A DNA stretch of 45,934 bases from Bartonella fuyuanensis (GTDB lineage Bacteria > Pseudomonadota > Alphaproteobacteria > Rhizobiales > Rhizobiaceae): NCBI RefSeq assembly GCF_014197255.1, contig NZ_JACIFE010000013.1:1-45934 (forward strand), written 5' to 3'. Below, in pieces: positions 6,892 to 16,599 of the stretch (the stretch's first letter is position 1; each line of letters opens with the position of its first letter). The position numbers and the translations under genes are program-made. A model generated the notes under the pieces. The model was not told the origin of the DNA. It worked only from the letters and a program-made list of their open reading frames with translations, and searched no databases.

Positions 6892-8808
6892 TTAGTTTTT
6901 CTTTTGTGGGGCAAAACGGTTTTTGGCAGCTGCGGCCAACATTTCTTTCCTTCTGAAATAAATGGCACGACCACATCGTAAGGGAGGTTGTCCTTGCATA
7001 AGAATAATTTGTTCATCTTGACGCATTTCTTGAATAACCTCGTGGGGTAGAATCAGAGCTCTTTGTTGGTAATTGACGTTGTAAGAACTCTTTCCTAAAG
7101 ATAAGCCTCTTGATTTGCTCGTTCCAGTTACTTCAACAGTCATTTGACCACAGCGTTCTGAAATGTCTTTGGCAGTTTGGAGGTCTTTAATGGCTGCATA
7201 GCTGACAAAGGAGCAGCTTTCAAACCATGAACGCGCTCCTGCTTCTCCAAAGTGATTGACTAACTGACCAGAGGATTGATAAAAGAGCATCAAGGATGTA
7301 CCATATTTACGTCCACGATCGCGTGCTTCTTCTAAAATATTCATATAACCTAGAAGATCAACTTCATCTAAGACAAATAAAACGCGCTTTTTATAATTAC
7401 CGTCTGCTGTAACCATGGCATTGAGAAAAGCGCCAATAATTACGCGTCCAATAGCTGGATAACTGTTTAAAATGCTTGCGGGAAGATTAAGAAAAACATC
7501 AGTATTGCCTTTGGCAATATCTGAGGAGGAAAAATCATCGCCGCAGACAAGATCTGCGTAATTGGATAAAGAAAGCCATTGGGTGTCTTTTGATGCGGTT
7601 GTATAGACTCCCGAAAAGGTTTGCTCTGCCATTTCTGTAAAAATACCAACCATTTCACGAATAAAAGGAGAAGGTGTTGTTTCTTGAATCATGCGTAATT
7701 GATTGACAACAGCTGTTTCTGATTGAGAGAGAATTGTGCGCAATGTTTTTAAATTGCGTTCTTCGTCTTCATATTCATCAGAAAATATAACATGAGCAAG
7801 AAGAGCCGTTAAAAGATTATGGGCTTGTGTTGAGAAATATTCCGCTGAAGAATTGTCTGATTTTTTATCTGTAAGAAGCAATTTGGAAAAGCTTACAATA
7901 TTCGCTTCACGTTGTGTGCGTGGGACGCTGTCATCTAAAAGCCAATCGATGACATTAAAATTTTTTGTTAGGAATGAATTGGGATCGAGAACAATAACAT
8001 TTCTATTGCCCATCCTTTGGCGCGCAAATTTGACCATTGGGGCAACTTCTGTTGAAGGATCAAGACAAATGATAGATCCTGGATAGGTTAAACACGTAGG
8101 AACCACTGTACTCGTCGTTTTATAGCCACCAGAGCCAGCAAAAAAGATCATATGGGTTGAACCAAAGTCAAGATTAAAGGTTAACAGGGGTGCTGTTCCA
8201 CCCTTTCCCCATGTTGTCTTATTGCCAGGTGCAAAGGGAATTTGGCACACATTATCTTGGTCAACACGGTATCTTTCACCCACAACAATTTGTCCATTGG
8301 CAGGAAAAATTTTTGCTGCTTCACTTAAATTCATCCATGACGCTCCACCAAAAACATCTTTTTTGGCACGCTTGACCTTACTTTTAGGTGGAGAGGTTGT
8401 GATAAATTGAAGGATGGCAAAAAAAACACCAATGATGATGCCAAAGATAACCATGGGATCTATGAATTGAAGCGCATAGCTCCACGTTATCCCTTGTTGT
8501 CCAACATAGGGATTTAAGCGTTTTATTTCTCTAGCAGTATAGTAAAGAGCGGTCATTCCAAAAAAGATAACGGAGACAAAAGTGATTGTTTTACGCAGGT
8601 GCAGTTTTTGCGAGAGACTATAAAACAATGAAATAGCAGGTGTTAATGTTAAGATTAATAAAGGTTCTGAACGAAGAGTCCAATAAATTTGGTTGCTCTT
8701 TAGTCCATTTGTTATAAACAACAAAAAATGAGGAACAAGGAAGATCGTTAAAGCACCTAAAACGATAGGGGTTAAAATAAGGACCATTTGGGTCTTAGTA
8801 TATTTCAT
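6892..8808 (-). CDS. virD4: Type IV secretion coupling protein VirD4
   Basis: A 638-residue VirD4/TraG-family ATPase of the inner membrane. It recognises BID-domain effectors and passes them to the VirB channel. The N-terminal 140 residues hold four hydrophobic segments (about 8-33, 48-64, 74-90 and 111-137). The soluble part has Walker A GSGGYKTTS at 225-233 and Walker B VLFVLDEVD at 476-484. Both are intact, and the length suits the family. It sits between bepA and bepC, so the adaptor is co-located with its cargo, as in other lineage-4 Bartonella. A 156-bp spacer upstream leaves room for its own promoter. Confidence 0.95.
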   Translation of the reverse strand: MKYTKTQMVLILTPIVLGALTIFLVPHFLLFITNGLKSNQIYWTLRSEPLLILTLTPAISLFYSLSQKLHLRKTITFVSVIFFGMTALYYTAREIKRLNPYVGQQGITWSYALQFIDPMVIFGIIIGVFFAILQFITTSPPKSKVKRAKKDVFGGASWMNLSEAAKIFPANGQIVVGERYRVDQDNVCQIPFAPGNKTTWGKGGTAPLLTFNLDFGSTHMIFFAGSGGYKTTSTVVPTCLTYPGSIICLDPSTEVAPMVKFARQRMGNRNVIVLDPNSFLTKNFNVIDWLLDDSVPRTQREANIVSFSKLLLTDKKSDNSSAEYFSTQAHNLLTALLAHVIFSDEYEDEERNLKTLRTILSQSETAVVNQLRMIQETTPSPFIREMVGIFTEMAEQTFSGVYTTASKDTQWLSLSNYADLVCGDDFSSSDIAKGNTDVFLNLPASILNSYPAIGRVIIGAFLNAMVTADGNYKKRVLFVLDEVDLLGYMNILEEARDRGRKYGTSLMLFYQSSGQLVNHFGEAGARSWFESCSFVSYAAIKDLQTAKDISERCGQMTVEVTGTSKSRGLSLGKSSYNVNYQQRALILPHEVIQEMRQDEQIILMQGQPPLRCGRAIYFRRKEMLAAAAKNRFAPQKKN

Positions 8809-8930
8809 TGTATTTTACTTTCAATCCTGTCAGAATATGCTGCAAAATGCTCTTTTTTCAGATGTGCGATATGAACTTCCCTCTCTTTTTTCAAAAGTGC
8901 AGATAACGCCAAACAGTTTTCATTTATGAG

Positions 8931-8947
8931 CTCTTTTCATGAAAGAG
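8931..8947 (-). terminator. Short hairpin after bepA
   Basis: Arms CTCTTT (8931-8936) and AAAGAG (8942-8947) with a 5-base loop lie 18 bp past the bepA stop. The stem is short and AT-rich, so this is only a weak terminator candidate. Confidence 0.25.
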
Positions 8948-8964
8948 GAAGGTTTTATCCATTC

Positions 8965-10605
8965 TTAACAAGCTATAGCGAATACTTTGGAGCGATGCGT
9001 TGTGCATAGTTGTGATTGTTGGTGTATTTCTTTGGTTTGCTTAATGATTTGTGTAATTTGCTTGGCTTTTGTTTCTGATACACCAATGCTTTTAGCTAGT
9101 GTTTCATACTCATTCTTTTGAATTGCTTTGTGTTCATTTGATGAGAGACGGATCTGGATGTTTTTTACAAAGTTGGTAAGCTCTTTTTGAAGTGAAGGAT
9201 TTTTTGCTAAAATTTCTTGCTGTAATTCTTTTGGCAAGGAGAAGAGATCTTGCAAACTTTGACTTGGCATTTTTACTGTTTTTGCACAGCGATTTTGTTC
9301 TGTTGTATGTTCTTGCTTAATTTCTTTCTCAGCATGTTTGACTGCATGCGTGAAATTTGCAACTGCCGTACAGAGCATATCAAGATGATTTCTAGCATCT
9401 GCACGGGCTTGATTTTGAAGTCCAAAGAAACTGAAACCAGCAAGATGTGCAATAGAGTCCGGTGCTTTTGCAATCTGATTGGCGAGTTGTTGACCTAAGT
9501 ATGGATTTTTAATAATTTCTACCATCTTTTCGTTTAATGTATTTATGCTACCATAAACAATTTTTGACAATTTTTGGATCTGATGTTGAGCAGTGTGGAC
9601 ACAAGCATCTTCTGCAATTAATTCGGAAAGTTTAGTTTTTTCCAAAGGGGCGAATTTTCCCTTTGGGATGAGGGTGTTTTTTAATTCTTGTGTTTGTGGA
9701 ACGGTGAAGGTGAATCGATCACCGGGTTTTAATGTTTGAAGTTGTTCTGGTGTGAGATGTTCTTTATCGCTGATAATATAAGCTCCATTCACTTTGAATG
9801 TAAAGCTATTATAATGAGCACCTTTATAGATCCCTGTGTAAGTTTCACCTTCTTTTGCTACCATAATGGAATAATCATTAACATCGTACCCAAGTTCCTT
9901 CATGTTGCTCATGAATTCCTTTAAAAGAAGGATCTTATTGGGATTGGAAATATCTTCAAACAGATGTTGCATGGATTCTAGATCACCATTTTCTGCTACT
10001 GCAACATTGGCCAGCATCATGCGTTTTTTTGTGATAAGCGAGAAGTCAAGTTGATGGCCTGCAACTTTGGCAAGATTTTCAAAAAATACCTGTTGTGTGG
10101 ATTCATTGCCTTCTCTAAAAGGATGAAGATAGTCAAGGGAGTTAAATAAGCTTATTGCTTCAGAGTTAAATTTCTCGCGTGTTAAGCCTTGCAAATTATT
10201 TTTTTCGACAAGTATTTGATCTAATTTTTGTAATCCTTCTTGGATTTCGTTACTGAGTGCAAAAGAATTTTTACATCCTGTTCTTTTCATTTTTTGTATG
10301 ACAGCTGTAGTACCATCTTTAAATGTAAAGGGAACATGGCGGGGCTGTCCAGCCCATTCAAATGTGTTTTTAAACAATTGGTGATGGATATGGCATAGAT
10401 AGGAGCTATCAAACTTTTCTGGAAAGGGGGATTTGCGCAGATTGATTATGGCTTGAGCTAAATCATGCGTGTATTTTGCAGTAAAAAGGTCAGAGTTTGT
10501 TATTCCATATTTATTTTTTAGTGTTTCGCTGTTAGGATACATATAATGCTTAGGGGAAGGTGCTGGGGATGGCACATCCGTTTTTTTAAATTTTACTTTT
10601 GGCAT
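8965..10605 (-). CDS. bepA: Fic-OB-BID effector BepA with degenerate Fic motif
   Basis: A 546-residue effector with the Fic (about 20-230), OB (about 245-315) and BID (about 330-430) layout of BepA. BID signatures are NTLNEKMVEIIKNP and FSFFGLQNQARADARN. The Fic motif at 161-172 reads HPFREGNESTQQ, where the consensus is HxFx[D/E]GNGRxxR. The catalytic His and Glu remain, but Gly-Arg became Glu-Ser and the final Arg became Gln; these residues normally bind the nucleotide phosphates. AMP transfer is therefore probably lost. The beta-hairpin flap region (VPFTFKDGTTAVIQ) remains. The BID of BepA has a separate known role, raising cAMP and protecting endothelial cells from apoptosis, which could explain why the frame is kept. 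The start follows AAGGAAGTAACA, 10 bp after biaA. Confidence 0.93.
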   Translation of the reverse strand: MPKVKFKKTDVPSPAPSPKHYMYPNSETLKNKYGITNSDLFTAKYTHDLAQAIINLRKSPFPEKFDSSYLCHIHHQLFKNTFEWAGQPRHVPFTFKDGTTAVIQKMKRTGCKNSFALSNEIQEGLQKLDQILVEKNNLQGLTREKFNSEAISLFNSLDYLHPFREGNESTQQVFFENLAKVAGHQLDFSLITKKRMMLANVAVAENGDLESMQHLFEDISNPNKILLLKEFMSNMKELGYDVNDYSIMVAKEGETYTGIYKGAHYNSFTFKVNGAYIISDKEHLTPEQLQTLKPGDRFTFTVPQTQELKNTLIPKGKFAPLEKTKLSELIAEDACVHTAQHQIQKLSKIVYGSINTLNEKMVEIIKNPYLGQQLANQIAKAPDSIAHLAGFSFFGLQNQARADARNHLDMLCTAVANFTHAVKHAEKEIKQEHTTEQNRCAKTVKMPSQSLQDLFSLPKELQQEILAKNPSLQKELTNFVKNIQIRLSSNEHKAIQKNEYETLAKSIGVSETKAKQITQIIKQTKEIHQQSQLCTTHRSKVFAIAC

Positions 10606-10615
10606 TGTTACTTCC

Positions 10616-10831
10616 TTATAATGTTGTGTTGTCCATAAGAATATTAAATCCCTCTAGTGAGATATTCCCTCTTGCGTATTCTTCTAAAATTTTTAATGTT
10701 TTGGCATGAAGCGTTATACCCTCTATTGCATGGGTGCTGATGGCTGCGTCAATGGTTTCACGGTGTTTTTTCAATTCTTCTCCTGGTATCAATAAAAGAT
10801 TTTCTCTAGTTTCTGTTGTTTTCGTTTTCAT
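10616..10831 (-). CDS. biaA: Class I Fic antitoxin BiaA
   Basis: A 71-residue protein directly upstream of bepA, in the same operon with a 10-bp gap. The inhibitory motif [S/T]xxxE[G/N] is present as THAIEG at 33-38, in a helix-like context (RETIDAAISTHAIEGITLHA). In class I Fic systems this glutamate reaches into the toxin active site and blocks productive ATP binding. A second segment (LEEYARGNISLEGF) resembles the C-terminal part of VbhA-type antitoxins. Its role would be to silence BepA inside the bacterium before export. It appears intact although its partner's Fic motif is damaged. Confidence 0.85.
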   Translation of the reverse strand: MKTKTTETRENLLLIPGEELKKHRETIDAAISTHAIEGITLHAKTLKILEEYARGNISLEGFNILMDNTTL

Positions 10832-10892
10832 GCCTTTTTCTTTTTATTTATAATTTTTGCTTTAAGCCTTTAGCGTCTGGTGTGATCTTCTT

Positions 10893-11963
10893 CTAGTTTC
10901 CTCCAAAGATGTTCCGTTGTTTGAAAGGATCATAATAAATTTCTGTGACTTTAAATTTCCCTTCAACCCGTTTGCATTGGATGATGATATCAATCATTGA
11001 AATCAACAGACCTCGAATATCATCACGCTCTAAATCACCTCCACCCTCACTTTCTTTGACCAAAAGGGTCATTTGCTCAAAGGCAGCAAGTGCTGTTGAG
11101 GCGTGAACCGTAGTAATGGAACCTGGATGGCCTGAATTGACATTGCGGATATAATAAAAGGCTGTACCATCTCGAAGTTCTTGCAAAAGAATACGATCAG
11201 GACGCATACGTAAAGATGATTCAAGCAATTCTTTCGGGCCAACGGAGGCTAAGCCTTGTCCATCTTTTGAATAGAACATCGAAACACGGTTAGGGTGCGG
11301 GAGCACCAATTCTTGTGTGTCCTCAATGGTGATAATACGCTCTTCTTGAGGAATTTTGGCGATTAATGCTTTCGATAATGTTGTTTTACCCGAACCAGTT
11401 TTCCCCGCGATTAAAATATTTTTTTGGCATTGTACAGCTTGATTTAAAAAGGAGACAAAGTCTTTATCGTAGTAGGTATTGGCTAAGTTATGTTCGATGA
11501 TTTTGAGTTCGTTAAACCGAGAATGATAGTCATTCAAGGGCGTGAAAGAGACCTGTTCACATAGCGAGAAAAGGCCATTATTTGCAAGCTCTTCGAGAGA
11601 AAAATTTTGCGATGATGGTTTACGAATTGTCATACTAATCGTGTCTTTTTCGACAGCTGGCGGAATGACAATTTGAATACGCTCATTGCCTGGTAGAGTC
11701 GCAGATAATATTGGGTTTTTGTCCGATATATTTTGCTTGGAATAGGATGCGACAACTTTTGCAATCCCCATAAGCTCATTAAAAGAAAGAGCCGGTGCTG
11801 TTATGGTCTTCCAGCCATTAATACCTTCAGTCATCACTTGATAGGGACGATTGATAACAATTTCAAAAAGACTATCATCTTTCAAAAAAGCACTGATAGG
11901 TTCAAGTTTTGTGAGAACAATCGCGACAGTTTCATCGTTTATGGTATGTGAATTTAGATTCAT
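10893..11963 (-). CDS. virB11: Type IV secretion ATPase VirB11
   Basis: A 356-residue hexameric traffic ATPase at the inner face of the channel. Walker A is GKTGSGKTT at 187-195. The Asp box (EERIITIEDTQEL), Walker B region (DRILLQELRD) and His box (SGHPGSITTVHAS) are all present in the usual order. The start codon overlaps the virB10 stop (ATGA), which suggests translational coupling. Length is normal for the family. Confidence 0.96.
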   Translation of the reverse strand: MNLNSHTINDETVAIVLTKLEPISAFLKDDSLFEIVINRPYQVMTEGINGWKTITAPALSFNELMGIAKVVASYSKQNISDKNPILSATLPGNERIQIVIPPAVEKDTISMTIRKPSSQNFSLEELANNGLFSLCEQVSFTPLNDYHSRFNELKIIEHNLANTYYDKDFVSFLNQAVQCQKNILIAGKTGSGKTTLSKALIAKIPQEERIITIEDTQELVLPHPNRVSMFYSKDGQGLASVGPKELLESSLRMRPDRILLQELRDGTAFYYIRNVNSGHPGSITTVHASTALAAFEQMTLLVKESEGGGDLERDDIRGLLISMIDIIIQCKRVEGKFKVTEIYYDPFKQRNIFGGN

Positions 11964-13112
11964 TTTAGAGTTATCACAGAATTTTTGTAAAAGTTTCTTG
12001 AAACAGCCCGATTGATAATTTGCTTTTGGTTTTCGATAACTTTCAATTTATAAACGCTGGAAAAATCTAAGTCTCGGGCAACAAAGATATTCACCATTTC
12101 TCCTTGGTTCTTTGAAAGTGTTGGAGGAATATTAGCGTAATTTTCTACGATAATATTTGCAATATTTTGTCCTGAAGAGATTGTTTCAGTCTCTTCCTTT
12201 TCTTGTTTTTTTGCTAAACGTTTATTAGCATAGTGTGTTGCATCTTTGATCAGTGATACAAGAAGCGCAGATCCAATCCTCTCAAGCCAATGGTTATCAA
12301 TATCGCCAGCCATACCAGAACGCCCTAAAGAATCCGTTGCTGGTGAAGCTAAGGATATAATGATACCATGAGGGGTTTGGGCTCTATTCCAAAGCACGAA
12401 GAGACGTGTTTGGCCTTTTTTTAATCCAGCGCGATATTCACCAACAATTTTGGTGCCTTTATCAAGAAGGACAACACGGCCATTATCTGATAAGATATCT
12501 CTGGAAACAATACAACTGGCAAAACCTTGTTGATCACTATTGATGGCTGTTTCTAAAATGCAAGGGATAGAAGTTCCCATCGTGATGATGTAATTTCGAT
12601 TTCCAAGAGTTGAAGCACGGATGCCTTCAAGAACTGTGGGTTTGAGAAGATGATTAAAGTGTTGTGTTGTTTCATCAGATTTGTTTTCAAGTTGGTGAGG
12701 TAAAGCATCATTATTTGTTTGTGAATCTGTTTTGCCTTTTTGAGGATTCGCATAAGCTAATACAGGAGCACGCTGTGCTGCTTCCAACAGTGGATCATCA
12801 GGATTTAATTGATTTATTTTTGGTGTTGGAAGTTCGATATGTGGTAACAGAGCGTTATTTTGTTGAGGTTGCTCAAGAGAAGGATGGGTAGGCTTTGCAG
12901 GGTAGAAGAGTTCTGTTTGTTTGATAACTTTTTCTTCTTTGGAAGCTTCAATCGGTTGTTTTTTGTCTGTGACAAGTGTTGAATAGGCTAAATAAAGACA
13001 GACACTGAAAAGAATAACAAGAGCAATTGCTTTTCCTACATTGCTCTGTTGATTTTTTCCTTGAGCATTTTTTATTGTATCGCGATCATTAATGTCTTTT
13101 TCATCCACGTTG

Positions 13113-13120
<8 letters not shown>
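11960..13120 (-). CDS. virB10: Type IV secretion core protein VirB10
   Basis: A 386-residue inner-membrane-anchored protein that spans the periplasm and helps form the outer-membrane pore with VirB7 and VirB9. One membrane segment lies near 29-48 (AIALVILFSVCLYLAYST). A proline-rich periplasmic linker follows at about 70-110. The conserved C-terminal beta domain holds PCILETAINSDQQG, GRVVLLDKGTKIVGEY and ASPATDSLGRSGMAGDIDNH. The start follows AGGAAGCAACC. Confidence 0.95.
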
Positions 13121-14942
<1,822 letters not shown>

Positions 14943-15084
14943 TTTTTGAACTCACAAATATTTTGGAATGCAATGCATGAGCACTTTTATTCTGAATACT
15001 TTTACAAGTTTATTGGATATAAGATTTTGATTGGTTTCATTATAAAATCCTAGATGTGCGGTCTTTCATGGTACAGGGCTATGG

Positions 15085-15108
15085 TGCGCGCGCTAAAGAG
15101 CGCACGCA
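15085..15108 (-). promoter_or_regulatory. Strong hairpin in the virB6-virB7 gap
   Basis: Arms of 10 bases (15085-15094 and 15099-15108) pair fully with one G-U on the minus strand, around a 4-base loop. It is GC-rich in an AT-rich region and lies in the only long spacer (210 bp) of the virB operon. No T-run follows, so an RNA-processing or stability role is more likely than a simple terminator. Confidence 0.5.
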
Positions 15109-15152
15109 AAGCAAAAACAAAAATACTTATTCTTTTAAAGAGGTGATTTAGC

Positions 15153-16139
15153 CTAAAACCGACCACGACCACCTCCAGATCTTCCGACTTTTGCTGCTGC
15201 TCCTGCCACACCTTTCGCAGCGTTACCGGCAGCTCCTGAGAGTTGAAAAGCGGCACTTTTTACTGCATTACCACTTGATCTTGCACCATTGGAAAGCATT
15301 GTGAAAATCTGTCCTCCTGAAGATACACCAGCGTTAAAGTATGGTCCACCCGAGGCGAGAGCTGTGGCAATGCCAGGAAGTGCACGGAAGATAATGACTC
15401 CTATGATCGAAATGACGATGACAGGAGGGAAAAGAACATAGATTGAGTCATATGAAACTTTGAGAACCTGCAGAATAACTTGACAGATAATTGTTCCAAG
15501 CATGATCACGAGAACTTGTAAAATGGTAAAATTGACCAGAGTTGTAATCCATGCATCAGTGTATTTTCGCGTTGCATTGAACAAATACAAACTAATGAAG
15601 AGAGGCCCAAGACCTATAATCATCACCAGTGCAACTTGTGCAAACATTTGGACAATAAAACCACCTATGCAAAAGAGAATAACGGCTAGAAGCATAATAG
15701 AACCAAGAAGACCCACAATGATCTTTTCAAAAAACCAAGCATTGTATAAGACTTCTTGATAACGAGAACTTGCCTTTAACAAAATATAATCAAAAACATT
15801 GGAGCTTGCAGGATTACTGTTAAGTGCATTCCCAATAGCGTTGGATAAATCATTAAAGAAAATATCTTTGACATAAGTATTAAACGTCTCCGCATTCGTT
15901 GCCATTGTTGTTACAACAACAATTTTAACAACATTATTGAGAAGGCTATGCATGGAGAGAGCAATGCGACCTGTCATAACATTATAGCCATACAGAAAGA
16001 TAAAAATGATTGCCGCAAGATTTAAGGGAGCTGAAATAGCAGAAGATAACCCGCTCACCGTTGTATCCATTACATTGTCAAGGGGTTTTAAAACATACCC
16101 AGAAATGCTTTCAAACGGAGAAAAACTATAGTCTGACAT
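15153..16139 (-). CDS. virB6: Type IV secretion polytopic protein VirB6
   Basis: A 328-residue inner-membrane protein from the ATG at 16139; a TTG 18 bp upstream would add six residues. At least five hydrophobic segments are visible, for example NLAAIIFIFLYGYNVMTG, IIVGLLGSIMLLAVILFCIGG and ALVMIIGLGPLFISLYLF. The TrbL/VirB6 core motif with the aromatic/DAW element (RKYTDAWITTLVNF) is present. The C-terminal 50 residues are Gly/Ala-rich and end GRSGGGRGRF. It forms part of the channel through the inner membrane and overlaps virB5 by 14 bp. Confidence 0.93.
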   Translation of the reverse strand: MSDYSFSPFESISGYVLKPLDNVMDTTVSGLSSAISAPLNLAAIIFIFLYGYNVMTGRIALSMHSLLNNVVKIVVVTTMATNAETFNTYVKDIFFNDLSNAIGNALNSNPASSNVFDYILLKASSRYQEVLYNAWFFEKIIVGLLGSIMLLAVILFCIGGFIVQMFAQVALVMIIGLGPLFISLYLFNATRKYTDAWITTLVNFTILQVLVIMLGTIICQVILQVLKVSYDSIYVLFPPVIVISIIGVIIFRALPGIATALASGGPYFNAGVSSGGQIFTMLSNGARSSGNAVKSAAFQLSGAAGNAAKGVAGAAAKVGRSGGGRGRF

Positions 16140-16599
16140 TTGCGTTCGTGCTTTCAAGTTTTTCTTTTAATTGTTTTTCTTTTTCTTTTAATTGTGCTTC
16201 AAGATATTTATGCTTTTGTTGCTCTTCTTCTTCACGCAGTTCGTCTTTTGTTTTCGTATCTCTTGCTTGAATCATGTCAAGAGATTGAAGTTTTAAAGAA
16301 CTCACTTGAAGATTCGCTTGAAGAAGAGAAAGTTTTACTTGAAGGGCCTGTAATTCTTCAGGTTTCGTGTCTGTTTTTGATTGAATACTTTCAAGCTGAT
16401 GACTTATTTCTTTGATTTTATTTGCAGTTTCGATTGCACTTTGATAAATATTTTCAGCTGTTTCTGATTTTGCAGCATCTAATTTTTGTGTGCTCTCCAG
16501 TGCTTGTTTATAATATTCATCTGCATTGGGGATTGTTTGTGATATTGCATGAGAAATAAAAGAAAAAGATAACACTGTAACTAAGCCATATTTTTTCAT
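16126..16599 (-). CDS. virB5: Minor pilus protein VirB5
   Basis: A 157-residue secreted protein. The ATG at 16599 is chosen because it overlaps the virB4 stop (ATGA), follows AAGGAGAAAAAATC and starts a clear signal peptide (KKYGLVTVLSFSFISHAISQ). The mature part is nearly all helical, with coiled-coil heptads (LQALQVKLSLLQANLQVSSL) and a charged repeat-like tail (EEEEQQKHKYLEAQLKEKEK). VirB5 caps the pilus and may contact host cells. An upstream ATG at 16635 is in frame but would bury the signal peptide. Confidence 0.88.
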   Translation of the reverse strand: MKKYGLVTVLSFSFISHAISQTIPNADEYYKQALESTQKLDAAKSETAENIYQSAIETANKIKEISHQLESIQSKTDTKPEELQALQVKLSLLQANLQVSSLKLQSLDMIQARDTKTKDELREEEEQQKHKYLEAQLKEKEKQLKEKLESTNANVRL

